Shown here in pieces: positions 24,865 to 36,977 of a DNA stretch of 64,000 nt (position 1 is the first letter of the stretch; the number at the start of each line of letters is the position of its first letter). The notes below the pieces were generated by a model. The model was given only the letters and a program-made list of their open reading frames with translations, made no database searches and was not told where the DNA came from. This stretch comes from Liolophura sinensis (lineage: Eukaryota; Mollusca; Polyplacophora; Chitonida; Chitonidae), in assembly GCF_032854445.1 (NCBI RefSeq), contig NC_088302.1, positions 56,772,237-56,836,236 on the forward strand, read 5' to 3'. The translations under genes were made by a program, and so were the position numbers.

Positions 24865-24870
24865 AATAAA
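24865..24870 (+). promoter_or_regulatory. First canonical AATAAA downstream of FGF
   Basis: AATAAA lies 1.43 kb after the stop codon. An ATTAAA occurs earlier at 24398-24403. Either could end the FGF transcript. Confidence 0.25.
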
Positions 24871-25544
24871 TCCGCATGTTCTCTATACGGTGTCATTTAC
24901 ACACCGTATCTAAGCTTAGGAAGTTATTAAAATTCTGCAATACTGCATTGTGCAAGTCATCTGTTTACAGCAAAGCAAACCACCTCCTGATTACTCTGGT
25001 GAAACAGGCTAGGGTACAGATCTGTAGTTACAAAGTGTGCATAGGAGGCCGTGTATAATTGTTAAGGTACGTGTAAACCAACTACATGTGTCTAGAAAAG
25101 ATGCTGACCAAACTGTCCAGGCTGCTATGCAGGCCAACGAACTGTATATACCTCTCTCTGCATATATAAACACATGTACAATGTACTTTTTAAGATCCAT
25201 TTATACTAGATCATACATCATACAATCAATGGATTCAGTTGAAACCAATCACGATTGAAACTGTAAAATATTTCCGACCAGGCGAACAATAGAATATGTA
25301 ACAGAGTTATGCTAACTTACGCATACAATTCTCATGGCGTCAAATACAGTTATTTTCACTATAATTTGTTTCTATCGTATATATTTTTACCACACAGGAA
25401 CAATTTACACCGGGCCTTTCCAGTGATCAGGGAACACAATGCAATGTTTCTGTAGCTAAACAGCTTCCCGGCGGACATCCGCGTGTTTGATCTTAAAGCA
25501 CTAAGTCATTTGGTTATCATTTCGTTGGTATTTTTCTACGTAAA

Positions 25545-25740
25545 GAATATTTCACTATTATCCTGGGGGTCAGGTTTGTGAGCGGAGGAAACCGGACGGA
25601 GCCCAAAGGAAACCAGACGGAGCCAAGAGGAAACAATGCACAACTTCTCGTCAGGTACCAGACAACTCCTTGACATAAGGCCACAACCGACATAACGAGG
25701 GCTGGATTCAAACCCTCGTTCGAATGGACCACGAGTCCGT
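25545..25740 (-). mobile_element. Diverged SINE-like fragment
   Basis: AATATTTCACTATTATCCTG, GAGGAAACCGGACGGAGCCC and, further on, TGGATTCAAACCCTCGTTCG resemble the body and a B-box-bearing head of the local SINE family, but with a duplicated central motif and much divergence. There is no target-site duplication. Confidence 0.4.
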
Positions 25741-26261
25741 TAGTGGTTTGACAGGACCTTGTGGATTCCAGTAGTCGGGTGATCAGCAATATATCTGGAA
25801 GGCCAAGTCTGCAAAATGGTTGAACAAGAGCACTGCACACAGTAAATAGGTCTACACTGGTCTTGAAGTGCCAATGAGACGACCGAAATTTCTTCATCAG
25901 TATAAACTGTTAATAGTCTGTTAAACATGATATACCGGATATACCGGATTTGTACAAAATATTTATGAAATGAAAAAAAAAAATCCGAAATGCCGTCATG
26001 ATTATGACTCCTTTTACATACACCTACAGGTTCGCACCTCAGTAACGATCATGACATAACTTCTTAACATTAAACGAAAAAAAAACTCTCGCATCAGTTA
26101 TCCTGTAAATGTATGCAAAAGTTTTTAAGATGCAAGGGTCCAAAGACAGACAAGCCAACAACAGCCCTACCTGTCACGGGTATCCATACTGAGAACCTGT
26201 AATTAGATATGTGATCGGTTGGCCAATGAGAAGGGGAATCCCCTTAAATCACTGGTTTCGA

Positions 26262-26612
26262 AGTGCGTAACACCGGATTGTCAACAGGCCACCAACCCGT
26301 TCCTCAACAGGCTTTGTTACACCAGATGGTCAGTAGGCCACCAAACCGTTCCTCAACAGGCCTTGCTACACCAGTTTGTCAACAGGACACCAAACCGTTC
26401 CTCAACAGGCTTTGTTACACCAGATTGTCCACAGGCACCAAACCGTTCCTCAACAGGCCTTATTACACCAGATTGTCAACAGACCACCAAACCGTTCCTC
26501 AACGCGCCTTACTACACCAGATTGTCAACAGGCCACCAAACCGTTCCTCAACAGGCTTTGTTCCTCCAGATTGTCAACAGGCCACCAAACCGTTCTTCAA
26601 TAGGCTTTGTTA
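26262..26612. repeat. 49-bp tandem repeat, about 7 copies
   Basis: The unit is CAACAGGCCACCAAACCGTT CCTCAACAGGCTTTGTTACA plus CCAGATTGT. The three overlapping + frames across it are repeat artefacts. Confidence 0.95.
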
Positions 26613-26784
26613 AATTCTGATAGTGAATATTACTGAGGATTTTCACGGAAGTCAAAACGAATGTTCTTACTCTACCTATATGAAACTGTCCAGTCCAAGA
26701 AAAGCATAAAACAAACATGGGTTCCCACTTCGATAACAGAAAGATTGGTTTTAAAGCTAATGGCAACACTGGTTCCCCAAGAAA

Positions 26785-26972
26785 TATGCAAAAGAAGAGT
26801 TACAAGCAATGCGCAATAGACGAGCTTACAAGAAATATGCAACAGACGAGCTTTCCGGAAATGTGCAATAGACGGGCTTACAAGAAGTATGCAATAGGCG
26901 AGCTTACAAGACATATGCAATAGACAAGCTTACAAGAAATGTGCAATAGACGAGCTTACAAGACATGTGCAA
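26785..26972. repeat. 26-bp tandem repeat, about 7 copies
   Basis: The unit is ACAAGAAATATGCAATAGAC GAGCTT, with variants in the middle. Confidence 0.9.
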
Positions 26973-27173
26973 TATAGAATGATATACCATGGTAAAATCT
27001 CCATTGACTGAGTGAAACACAACGAGCAGGGGCTGAAGGCACGGCCTCCCAGATAGAAACCAGGTCAAACATATCACTCTATCTGCTTTATCGCTGCTGT
27101 AACGTAAGTTATTATTCTTTTGTCAGAGTTTTTCCATTCATATAGCAGATAACGGTTTCAACAGAAGTTATTC

Positions 27174-27689
27174 ATGAGGGTTCTACTTGGTCGGGCTGTA
27201 TCAGTCAACGGTGGCCACACTGTTTTCATTACCGACTTCACCAATACAGTCTATGATGCAATGGTATGCAGTTCCACAAGGATTTCAGCGCTCTGCAATA
27301 TACCTCTTACTGGCGATGCTTTGACATTCCACGCCGACGTGATAAAACAAACTGTTTGGTACACGAATATCGTTAACAAACATGAGTGTAACTCTTCTTT
27401 CAACCCGACAAGAGCATGTACTCAATTGTTGAAAGATTGTCAGTCGTTCTTTAGTTCGTCTTTCAGTACCTGTCTGGCGCTCTGGAAAAGCCTGGCTGAG
27501 GAAGAGCGAGCGAGATTGGTGTTCAAAAATGTATTCCAACTGAAACTGTGCAAAATGTACAACATCACGGTGCTAACAGCACACGGTGTAACTCTGATGA
27601 TTGCCATACATTACCCACATTATGTTACCTATATCCAGATTGAGCCATCTGATCACTTATATCTTACAAGAGATGCATCTCCACCCTGA
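27174..27689 (+). CDS. Uncharacterised 171-codon ORF, doubtful
   Basis: This is the longest non-repetitive open frame between the two recognised genes. It begins MRVLLGRAVSVNGGHTVFIT. I recognise no domain, signal peptide or repeat. It runs without introns between low-complexity AT-rich flanks and a SINE fragment starts 20 bp after its stop. It may be chance or an intronless relic. Confidence 0.12.
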   Translation: MRVLLGRAVSVNGGHTVFITDFTNTVYDAMVCSSTRISALCNIPLTGDALTFHADVIKQTVWYTNIVNKHECNSSFNPTRACTQLLKDCQSFFSSSFSTCLALWKSLAEEERARLVFKNVFQLKLCKMYNITVLTAHGVTLMIAIHYPHYVTYIQIEPSDHLYLTRDASPP

Positions 27690-27711
27690 AATTACTTCAT
27701 CAATGACACTA

Positions 27712-27796
27712 GACCACCCACCATAATGCTCGCCGCCGTCGTATAAGTGAAATATTCTTGAGTACGGCGTAAAACACCAATCAAATAAATAAATAA
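27712..27796 (+). mobile_element. 5'-truncated SINE with 13-bp target-site duplication
   Basis: Only the 3' end of the family is present: CCACCATAATGCTCGCCGCC, GTATAAGTGAAATATTCTTG, GTAAAACACCAATCAAATAA. The exact duplication ATCAATGACACTA at 27699-27711 and 27797-27809 shows that it inserted already truncated and fairly recently. Confidence 0.9.
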
Positions 27797-27809
27797 ATCA
27801 ATGACACTA

Positions 27810-30200
27810 AACAGGTGTGGCTTCGCGATACCAGGTAAACCAAAAGTAGAACTGTCCAAAACGTGTATCAAGCCAGGAGCAAAATATACAATTTATTGAG
27901 ACCCTGATGTGTCACGGTTTGATTTTTGATCCGAGCTGTTGGGGTACGGTTGGGTAGTAAGATTCCCAATTCGCTTGGCGTGTTAAAGTCCTTTAAGCTC
28001 GAACGGTTCATGACTTGACTATGTGTCATCAATTTTTCACATCATTCTTGAATTATTTTTCGTTGACTAAGATTTGTAGCATTGTGGCTGAGTGATGAAT
28101 TTCTAGGCGTAAAGAAAAGCGTGAAGATTACCCCTCGGGCTGGGCTCACTTCAGTATCTCCAAACATAGCGCTTAGTAGTTGTTAGTCTTCACGGTTTTA
28201 TTTTAATGAATTGTAAACGTCTCTATCTTTGTTTGCTTTTCTCATTCCCGCTTACCTTAACTAGCTGGGGTAAATTAGTGTACAAGGCGCTTTATACCTG
28301 GCGCCAATCTCAGCTCAGGATGTTTATCATAAATTGTGGACATCGTTTGTGCTGTGCATTAGATCTCATTTAGGCGACAAAAGTCTACAGGTATTGCCCT
28401 GACTCGATGATTAAAACAGCAACGGCTCCGACAAATCAGAAAGCGGAAAGCTGTTAATGGCTAACTCCAGAATACAATTGGCGACAAGCATTCCTTTCAT
28501 ACCACAAGTAACAACAGCAATCCAACTTTCCCGCCCCTAAGGAGCTAAGCGAACTGCTAAATTAAACCCTTGGGTTCACAGAGAGAGGCCCAGACTCTAC
28601 ACCCACCCGCCCGTCAGGAGGGATTTACAGTCTCTTGTGTATACAACCCTGACATAACACACATACTGTCCACATCTGAATGACTAGTACAAAGCACAAC
28701 CCACACAGACCCATTAGGTTATGCATATTACCTTCACACTGTATAAAACATAAAGCCCTTTAGTCACAATGGCAATGCCACTCTCAGCCTTGTACTTGTT
28801 AAGTACCTCGGCTGAATTGACGTCTGGCGAATGCATTCAAGATAGATTGTGGTTTAATACGAATGGACCCAATCACGACATTGCCGTGATGTAACACGTA
28901 TAGCTTTACAAATCCCTTCAACATCGACAGCTTTGCCACCCCGAGATTGCCTTCATTGTAGCGCCTCCCACATCTCTCAACAACACTCAAGACAGGCATT
29001 GTCACAGTCTTAGTTTGGATACTAACCAGACAAAAGGTCAACCAACTATCGGCGTGAAATCCACCTGGCGGCGCCCAGATTCCATAAAACATAATGGACC
29101 GTCTTTTGCCCATACGTTTCGTTGACGTTCGTTTGTGGCTAGTGTTGTACAAACACACACGGTTCAATAGGTCCTCCGTAATTAGCGATTATAAACACAA
29201 ACACTAACACTCCCACAACAGTCGCATTTTTATTATCAGATTACTACACATTTTGTTCTACTTGTAATGCATATACACTACATCCACGTTATATTTATTT
29301 ATTTCCTTGATTGGTGTTTTACGCCGTACTCAAGAATATTTTACTTATACCACGTCCGCATTATAAGATATATTAATGAATATATACATGTTGTGGCGAT
29401 TTCTTCACACATGTCCATAAACCGACGGCCATGACTTTTAGAGTATTTTTGCAACCATCTAGATAACAATAAATACGCATCTCATTTTCGGATGGTATTT
29501 AGTACTACTTATTAAATATGTAACTTGTGCAATGTTCCATATCCTCCAGCACGGACTGACAGATCGGTGTCTACGACATACTAATGGATCAAAAAATCAA
29601 ATAGAACTGAGGACATTTTAGGACCTGCTGCCCAATATATGAGAAAATTTGTTGCCTTCCTTTCAATAACAGCGATCGGCATTAAGTCTGTATTACTCTC
29701 GTGTACAGGCACTTTGCACTTCTGTTAGACAAAATAGTTCGGTGACTCCCACTTTGTATTTATTCAATTTTATAATGCAAGAACCGTTTAATTCAATATT
29801 TTTTTGTTCTCACGATGAAAATTATCACTTCATAAACTATTAAAATAATCTGAATGTTTCAATTTATTTGTAAAGAGCTACCTTCATATTCCAAGGTAAC
29901 AACTTTATTAACGTGTACAGCAGTATTAGACCTTTTCGTGAGTGTTTCATGCAGTTCACCCTACAAATACTGATTTTACCTCGTGAATCCTTGCAGTCTT
30001 GTCAATATAGATGCAGATGCACATGTTTTCTGGGTTCATTAAATATAGTCACAATATTCTGTGTACTTATAGCAAATATAATATAGAGTTAATGCTAAAC
30101 TGATGTCGCAGTTCCTCGTCAACGATTGATTCGTTTATCGTAATGTATATTATTGTGTGATGAAAGTCAGGGGTGAAGAAACATGATTTCAGATTATACC
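27810..30200. other. Intergenic sequence between FGF and NUDT6
   Basis: Apart from a short SINE tail at 29293-29370, no gene is recognised. A 122-codon - frame (28799-29167) has no supportable identity. Confidence 0.45.
29293..29370 (-). mobile_element. SINE 3'-end fragment
   Basis: TTTATTTATTTCCTTGATTG followed by GTGTTTTACGCCGTACTCAA on the + strand is the reverse complement of the family tail. Truncated after about 75 bp. Confidence 0.8.
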
Positions 30201-30204
30201 TTAT

Positions 30205-30372
30205 AGTAACCGCCTGCCCTGAGGAGTAACCGCCTACCTTAGAAGTAACCGCCTACCTTAGGAGTAACCACCTATTCAGAGAAGTAACCACATATCCTAC
30301 ATGAGGCTGAAACCGCCTACCCTGAGGAGTTTTCCGCCTATCCTAAATGATGAAGTAACCGCCTACCCTGAG
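30205..30372. repeat. About 20-bp tandem repeat
   Basis: About seven units around GAGTAACCGCCTACCCTGAG with irregular spacers. It lies just downstream of the NUDT6 stop codon. Confidence 0.8.
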
Positions 30373-30438
30373 GCAAAAACAGGTGCTAAACCAAAATGCA
30401 ATCCAATTACTAGTATATGAAAAGGTTGAAAACACTAG

Positions 30439-30444
30439 TTTATT
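30439..30444 (-). promoter_or_regulatory. NUDT6 polyadenylation signal AATAAA
   Basis: On the - strand AATAAA lies 20 nt beyond the NUDT6 stop codon (TGA, 30466-30464). A very short 3' UTR is implied if it is used. Confidence 0.5.
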
Positions 30445-30463
30445 CATGTTGACAATTAATATG

Positions 30464-30798
30464 TCACAAGTGGCACCATTCATCCGGCAGAGGTCGGTGG
30501 AATAAGTAATATGTCAAGCCTTTATGTATAGATTTCATTTTCTCCTGAGTTATGTCTACATTATCAAAGCCTTGTTCACAGCCATACATGATGATCTTGG
30601 CGAGCCGTTTGGTTATGGGTGTAGAAGTGGACTCAAGTAAGGTTTCGGCTGACATCCACTGACATTTGAGGATTTCTGTTTGACAGGGATGGATTTCAAA
30701 GGTCTTTGGCCTCATACGACAAACAACGTATATATCTGACCGTCCAAAAGCACCGGGCTGCTGGTGTTGCTGTCGAAAAGCTAGGACCGACTGGAAAT
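30464..30798 (-). CDS. NUDT6: NUDT6-type Nudix hydrolase, terminal exon
   Basis: This exon encodes the C-terminal 110 residues of a Nudix hydrolase of the NUDT6 (FGF2-antisense, GFG) family. Reading down from 30798: FQSVLAFRQQHQQPGAFGRS, DIYVVCRMRPKTFEIHPCQT, EILKCQWM, then TPITKRLAKIIMYGCEQGFD, and finally GLTYYLFHRPLPDEWCHL. The strings RQQH--PGAFG+SD-Y--CR, C-W(M), TPIT-R-A, GFD--D+T and GL-Y-L-H+-LP are diagnostic of vertebrate NUDT6. The acceptor is a long T-run ending TTTCAG at 30799; the exon begins in phase 1 (G|AT, Asp) and fits the 36978 exon. The frame runs past the Met at 30715 to the acceptor, so that Met is internal. The protein class cleaves nucleoside-diphosphate-linked compounds; the substrate of NUDT6 itself is not well defined. 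Confidence 0.96.
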
Positions 30799-30834
30799 CT
30801 GAAAAAAAAACATTGTCAGATTATACTCAGTTAT

Positions 30835-31091
30835 ACTGAGGAAAAGTCATCACTGGTCATGTCGTTACTGAGGAAAAGTCATTACTGGTCATGTCGTTAC
30901 TGAGGAAAAGTCATCACTGGTCATGTCGTTATCGAGGAAAAGTCATCACTGGGCATGTCGTTACTGAGGAAAAGTCAACACTGGTCATGACGTTACCGAG
31001 GAAAAGTCATCACTGGTCATGTCGTTACCGAAGAAAAGTCAACACTGGTCATGACGTTACCGAGGAAAAGTCATCACTGGTCATGTCGTTT
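30835..31091. repeat. 32-bp tandem repeat, 8 copies, next to the NUDT6 acceptor
   Basis: The unit on + is GAGGAAAAGTCATCACTGGT CATGTCGTTACT. Eight units start 37 bp upstream of the terminal NUDT6 exon (on the - strand). Units 1-3 and 5 keep CTGAGG; the others have TCGAGG, CCGAGG or CCGAAG. Confidence 0.95.
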
Positions 31092-31282
31092 CTCCTACAC
31101 AATGGAAATATATTAATGTTATCTTATTAATCAGAAGGTTTCTCTCCACAGCAAATTTGGTCAACGACATTACCCCAAAACAGAGAACATATGCCAAAGC
31201 GTACAACATATACTCATTTCTTAATGTTTGTTAGAAACAACACGACAAAAACACTCAGTATATAATTACTTTTTTCACAAGC

Positions 31283-31310
31283 TTTCGGAAGTAACTGCTT
31301 CCATCATCAG
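31283..31310 (-). ncRNA. Hammerhead-ribozyme-like core, probably a retroelement relic
   Basis: On the - strand: CTGATGA, then TGGAAG, loop CAGTTA, CTTCC, then GAAA. CTGATGA and GAAA are the two conserved hammerhead core strands, and GGAAG/CTTCC forms a perfect 5-bp stem II with a 6-nt loop. I cannot find a closed stem III or a cleavage site nearby, so activity is unlikely. Penelope-like retroelements are known to carry such motifs, so this may be the end of an old copy. Confidence 0.4.
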
Positions 31311-31319
31311 GTAAGTGGC

Positions 31320-34300
31320 AACTGCCGGTTTCTTTTTTGACTGGGGTTCAGGTCGTGCTCGCAAATATTTTGTCACTTATATGACAGTCTTATGGCAAGA
31401 GTGCCTGGACAAAACCACTTTCCTTTGGCAAATCATTGGCGAACTTTCACTCGTGTGATGTATATATTGGTGGAAAGCAAACAATGTCCAACACACTTCA
31501 TCTAAAGCTACTTAAGGATAAAGAGCTCTAAAAATCGAGGTAGGCATCACAAAATAAACCACTTACAGCTATGCATAAATTTACTTTGATTTATTTTATT
31601 TTAGATTTTTGTGAAAAGAGTTAAAGGCGCTCCAACATTTGAATTCTAAGGCGGGCTTTATAGATCATACTATCAGAGGTTAGAAACTCTGACGTCACAG
31701 GCTGTTTATCCGACTCTAAGCACGACACTGAATGTTTGAATAATGTTCTCTAATATTCCTTCCTTCTGGTGATCAACACGAAAAAATAGTGATGTGACAT
31801 CAGAGTTCGTAGATACCGTCAGTATGCCTCACAGAGCCCACCATGGTATTCAAACATTTGAATAACTTTCAACACTCTTCAAAAAATCTGAAAACATAAA
31901 CGAAAGACTTTTTACGCATAGTTTTCAGTTGTCTCTATGTAGAACCTTACTTCATATTTTAACTTTATTTTACTATAAACAGCAAGAATCTCGACGATCA
32001 CCCGCCCGGGGTTGTTATGCATGGGTAAAAAGAAAATTGCAAGTGATAGCATTATAGATAAATATTCAATTGAAAACTTTTACGTATATCGAAAATCGAG
32101 GTACGCATTTCTATCATTACAAGTATTTTGTATGTCCTTACAGTTCACTGAAGATCTTGAGGATACATGTAATTTGTGTTCTCATTTCCGTGCAGGGATT
32201 GAAATGATAACCACAAGTTCAATGGGAACTCGCCATGCATGCTGTAATAACGTACGTATGGTGGACTCACTGGACAGTTTCAGTATGTGAGTATACGCTG
32301 GATAACAAGCAAAATAACAAGCTGAAAAATTAAGCCAATGTGGAATGGATCAGTGCCAGATAGTAGCAAATAAAAGCTATATAGGTGTGTGTCAGATGGT
32401 ATGATAGATGTGGTGCCGACTGAATGGTAACCACGGCTGAGCAAACAGGTGGGAAATTTAATTATCTTGTTGAGAACAAGGTGGTTCTTGTTTCAAGGGT
32501 AGAGATCTAATGACCTTCAGAGACCCGTTAGGCAGGGAGACAACCTTTAGCTTCTTCGTGAACACTTGGCACTCATGTCTACAGTTAGGAATGTGCCTCT
32601 AATAGCAAAATGTAGCCCAGTATATATTGCTCACGAGCGATAACGCAAATTAAAGCCAGGGAAAAAATGGGACTGGCATCATGCGCAACATACATTGAGA
32701 AAGCATATACAGTTTGGCCTATACCATACAGAGTACACCATGTCTGTAGTCCAGAATGTTTGCCGATGAACTACCTGAATATCCTCTTGATTACTCCCGC
32801 AACACCCCAAATGTCGGTCCCATGGGTGTACAGATTAGTTTGACACTGAAGGCGTAATGTTACTGTAATGCATTATAGTATAAAACCCAAGACAAACCAG
32901 AAGGAATGTATGTAAGAAGCATTAAACGCCTTCACTCGCCATCAATATGTACCACGTGCAAGGGGAATAGTTTGGGAAAGGTAATTGAGTTAAGTTTATG
33001 GATGAGAATTTGTGACTAATCTTTATGAATATGTGTAAATGGTACCTGTGTGGATAAGCCTTCAAAGCTAATAATGGCAATTAAGTATTCAGGCAAATCT
33101 GAACGTGTCTGGGTTGAGCGATCTGTGGGGAGAATGGGGTGGGTATCGTATTACGACAAGGCCCAGCCTGTCAGCGAAGTCTTTGGCTACTCATCTCTGG
33201 AGTATACTATAACATACAGGTACAGACATGAATTGTGATGGTAAGAAATCGGGCATTAGCCCCTCTGTCAGCTCAGGAAGATGGTCCAAGTGTGACGGAT
33301 TATCAGCAGGGGATACATACGCTTACAACCAGAGAAGAGCCACGCACAGCAAAAACTACGCTCTTACAAGCCCGCTACAAGTCACAGCGCCGCTCAGATG
33401 CTTTTTCAGTTGCCCTTTTTTCTCCGCGGTAAACGTGTAACTGTACGCGCTTGACGGAGACAGCTTAAGTACCGTTAGAGTATTGTACTCTTCGCCGTAG
33501 GGCTGTGCTGCGGTATTCTAACAGGTCCTGAAATTCGCTTCTGAAACTGCAGGGAGTCCACTGGGTAAAATAACACCTACTGCAAGACAGAGTAAAAAGT
33601 GCAGGCCGCCGGTGAGAAGCAGCGCAGTAGTAATATCTGTCTTGTGTCAACAAGCACGCGATCATCAATAAGATAACTCGCTGAAGGGCTGGAACTGGGA
33701 TAATTTGCTTGAAGAGGACACTGTAGGGCGCCTCGATTTTAAAATTACTTCAAAACTGAGAGCTGTGGAAATAAATATTTTTTATCCAAAGTATTAATTT
33801 TCAGCACGAACGGGGCCGATGTAAACGATACAACTACGTGCTGTTCGCGTAAGAGAAAAAAACAGGGAACGACAAGTTTGCGCACTTGCAAAAACAGGAA
33901 AAAATTGAAACTGAAGACGTGGTGAAAACTAAAACCTTTTAACGCCGAACTGACTGAGACAACTTTGAACTAAACTACTTCATAGTATTCAAGCTGAGAC
34001 ACATAGACAGGCAGATTAATACACGGTTCATTCATGATAGTTCAAGTTTTTAATCCGTGGTACTGATCCAGCCGTCTACTCAGTCTTCCCGGAAGTATCT
34101 TTTCTCCCATGAGGTCCCGGGTTCGAATACACCATGTGCTAGTTAGTCTCAGGAATTCCAGGCACCTGGCCAGGTGTGCCTCCTTTCTCCACCAATAAAC
34201 ACCACTTAATCCTGCCGTGTTTGTTAAGCACCGATAAATGTATTTGTAACTTGATACAAAATATGTCCGTTTTTGATGAGAATATTTACTGGCATAAATT

Positions 34301-34465
34301 CGATCAGTTTTCTAAAAGTTTTACACGGGACAACGCATGCAATATATTAATGCTGAGAAGGACCCGAAAGATGTGTTTCTCTGCATGTGTAAACTGGCGT
34401 GATTAGGAAGATTCAACATTTTAATGTTGTCTTAAAAGGTCTGCGTGTGTTTAAATGCTACACTT
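31320..34465. other. NUDT6 intron, unique sequence
   Basis: No gene recognised. At about 34085-34200 GGTCCCGGGTTCGAATACAC resembles a tRNA B-box/SINE remnant on the + strand. Confidence 0.4.
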
Positions 34466-34467
34466 TT

Positions 34468-34600
34468 TCTGGAAAAGCCGCGAAAACATATCCACTCTGG
34501 AAAGCCGCGAAAGATATCCACTCTGGAAAGCCGCGAAAACATATCCACTGGAAAGCCGCGAAAACATATTCACTCTGGAAATCGCGAAAACATATCCACT
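34468..34600. repeat. About 27-bp tandem repeat, 5 copies
   Basis: The unit is CTGGAAAGCCGCGAAAACAT ATCCACT, with one 22-bp unit. Short frames across it are artefacts. Confidence 0.9.
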
Positions 34601-34604
34601 AATT

Positions 34605-35525
34605 TTTCGTTTTATACCATGGTATGCTGAATGCCGTGCCAAATAATGCTGAGCATCTGGGCGATCGTCCATTTCAGTTTTCCGGGGCAGTACCGGGTGT
34701 TGCAATATTCCCGCTATTCCACAAATCTAAACACGTCTGACTCATATCTAATTAAATTACAGTTCCACTTGTGGGGTTAAATTCTCCCGTCAGTGTATCA
34801 TGTCCTAAGCGCAAGAAACTTGAGGTGTTGCATTCACTGAGACGATTCTGCTACGGCAATCAGGGGCGTGATAAATGACTCGATGTCAACAAGCAATTTG
34901 CAGATATTCCTGAAGTAAAATCAGTACAGTAAACGGATAAATAAAGACACAAGTCTGGCAAAGGGAGTCCTTTTTAGTTTCGTCAGCGTGGAGATTTTGG
35001 CGGGGAGCCCACCTGGCTTGACAGATCGCCCACGGGCAGGCGACACCCCATGGTGGTAAGGGACTCATTGCCGGAATGTGATACCCCTAGTGCCCATTTA
35101 TCAGTGAGTGTAGCGACAAATACTAACCCATCATAACGCTAATCTCCGGCAAACTCTGCCATCAAAAGGCTATTCAAATTGTCGGCTCACTGATAGCTTG
35201 GAAAAGGAAACCTGATTTGTTCTCGGACAACACAGAGAGTTTATTGCAAGTAGAACTTAGACTACACGTTTCGAGATAGGTCGTGCTCAGTCGATGGGTT
35301 ATCATGTAAGATGGTCCTTAACTCACTCCCCTTGATTATTTGACTTCTGTGCAGATCGACTCTTACAAAGAGTCAGCTAATAACGTGGTCTGACCCTTTT
35401 GGAGACTGGGTGGTCGAATATAATAACGGTACCCAAATGTAGCCATCATTGTATGTTATCCGACATTTACTGGAGACAGCACCATCTTAAGTAGCGACCA
35501 CTATATAACTTTTTTATCCTTTCAT
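34605..35525. other. NUDT6 intron, unique sequence
   Basis: No gene. At 35264-35295 (+) ACACGTTTCGAGATAGGTCG is a degenerate relative of the hammerhead-like motif at 31283. Confidence 0.4.
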
Positions 35526-35527
35526 AC

Positions 35528-35528
35528 A

Positions 35529-35612
<84 letters not shown>
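35528..35612. repeat. (TA)n microsatellite
   Basis: A pure TA run of about 84 bp inside the last NUDT6 intron. Confidence 0.97.
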
Positions 35613-35614
<2 letters not shown>

Positions 35615-35616
<2 letters not shown>

Positions 35617-36975
35617 GTGTGTGGGTGTGGGCGTGGCACGAAACTTAACAAACTGGAGAAAACAAGCAAACTAAGACGAGCGCCGTTCTTTCTCCAAAAA
35701 CAAAGGCCAATCAGAGACGACTTTTGTATAAAAGGGTTTAATTTAGGTTTTAATCCTATACATTTATTCTGTTATCAAGCAATCTTCAGCGGGACACCTA
35801 GTGTAGTAAATCTGATCTAGCTTAGCAATCTCCATGGTCAATCCCTAAAACACGGGCAACACTTCGCTTTCCCTCTGAATGCAATTTTGCGTTGAGGTGT
35901 AGCGATTCTGACTTAAGTTTCACTTACATCGTTACAGTTATCTGGTATCACACGTAGACGTCTGTACCCTGTAACTTCATTCCACAAAGTTAGTGGAAGA
36001 TGGGACTGGAAAGTGTTGATTAATACATACTAAAAAGTCACTGAATCCTTCCCCGCACGCAATGAAGTGGTTGGTACAGAGACGAGACCGGGCGTTGTAC
36101 CACAGGCCGATGACAGTGGCTGTCAATCGGTCTGCCTGTCCGTCTGGCCAGAAACAGGGCACTGAATTATCAGTCATTGCACAGATCTATCAGTATGTCA
36201 GTGTTCTTGAGGATACGCACAGCAGGGCTATTATAAGACGCGGGATAGGATGTGATTACAGACCTCTTTATCAACTTGGACCCGCTTTGGTAGTTGACGA
36301 TTTGGTCGCTTTTGGTGGACCGCAGAGCGGTGGTCCTCTCCAGTTAATGTCATGCAGTCTGACATACAGCTTCCTCAGCCAGTGAGGTCGAGTGTCGTAA
36401 AGTTTTAAGGTGGTATAACATCTCAGGCTACTGATTTACGGCAGATCTCACGTGTTTGGGTTGCTAAGCCACCCGCGTGCGAACGGAAACTGACAGCAAC
36501 CAAATAACCCTAGAGCGTTTAACGCTTATAAAAGTGTTCGACTTCGTTAAATTTGAGCGATTTAACTGTGATGTTATCGCCTAGGATGACGGACTCGTCG
36601 ACCATATCCCGCTCATAAACGCTTCGTTGAGACGCCTCAATATGGCATTTCTGCACCTTAAGCGGCTCATTCAGCGCCCCTTTAGCACGATGTACACGTG
36701 TGCTTTGTCACTCATACTATCCACGTAACGGTTTAACAGCGAGAGTGCGCCCAGAACTCCTGAACACCACCCCTACGCTCACCCCAAAAACATTTTAATT
36801 TTTTTAAACTGAGCTGTAAAGATGCTTCAAGTAACACAGAATTTCCAAATTACTATATATTTTATTTCAAGGTCTGCTATATTTCAACACAGTATGGTTT
36901 TCATTATTAAGTCTATCAGTTATAAATTAAAGGTGATGAGATGACAGGGACTGTGTACAAACGAAGAGAAAACTC
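35615..36975. other. NUDT6 intron, unique sequence
   Basis: Short frames on both strands at 35977-36385 have no recognisable homology and no matching splice phases to NUDT6. Confidence 0.4.
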
Positions 36976-36977
36976 AC

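Larger units (their letters stand above)
23432..26260. other. FGF 3' side and intergenic sequence
   Basis: This stretch follows the FGF stop codon and probably begins with its 3' UTR. No further gene recognised. Only short, featureless ORFs are present. Confidence 0.5.
30799..36977 (-). other. NUDT6 last intron
   Basis: The intron (6,179 nt) has the donor GTGAGT at 36977 downward and an acceptor with about nine T's before CAG at 30799. It contains the 32-bp and 27-bp arrays, a TA microsatellite and repeat relics. No further coding exon recognised inside. Confidence 0.85.

Noticed and set aside
28799-29167. - strand frame containing IWAPPGGF, at first taken as a Nudix PGG segment
   Set aside because: It lies downstream of the NUDT6 stop codon, lacks the E-x-x-E pattern and cannot be spliced in order.
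33465-33668. - strand SEFQDLLEYRS, similar to the SEFRSVLSIRQ of NUDT6
   Set aside because: The true counterpart is found in the 30464-30798 exon; this one has no RQQH or splice support.
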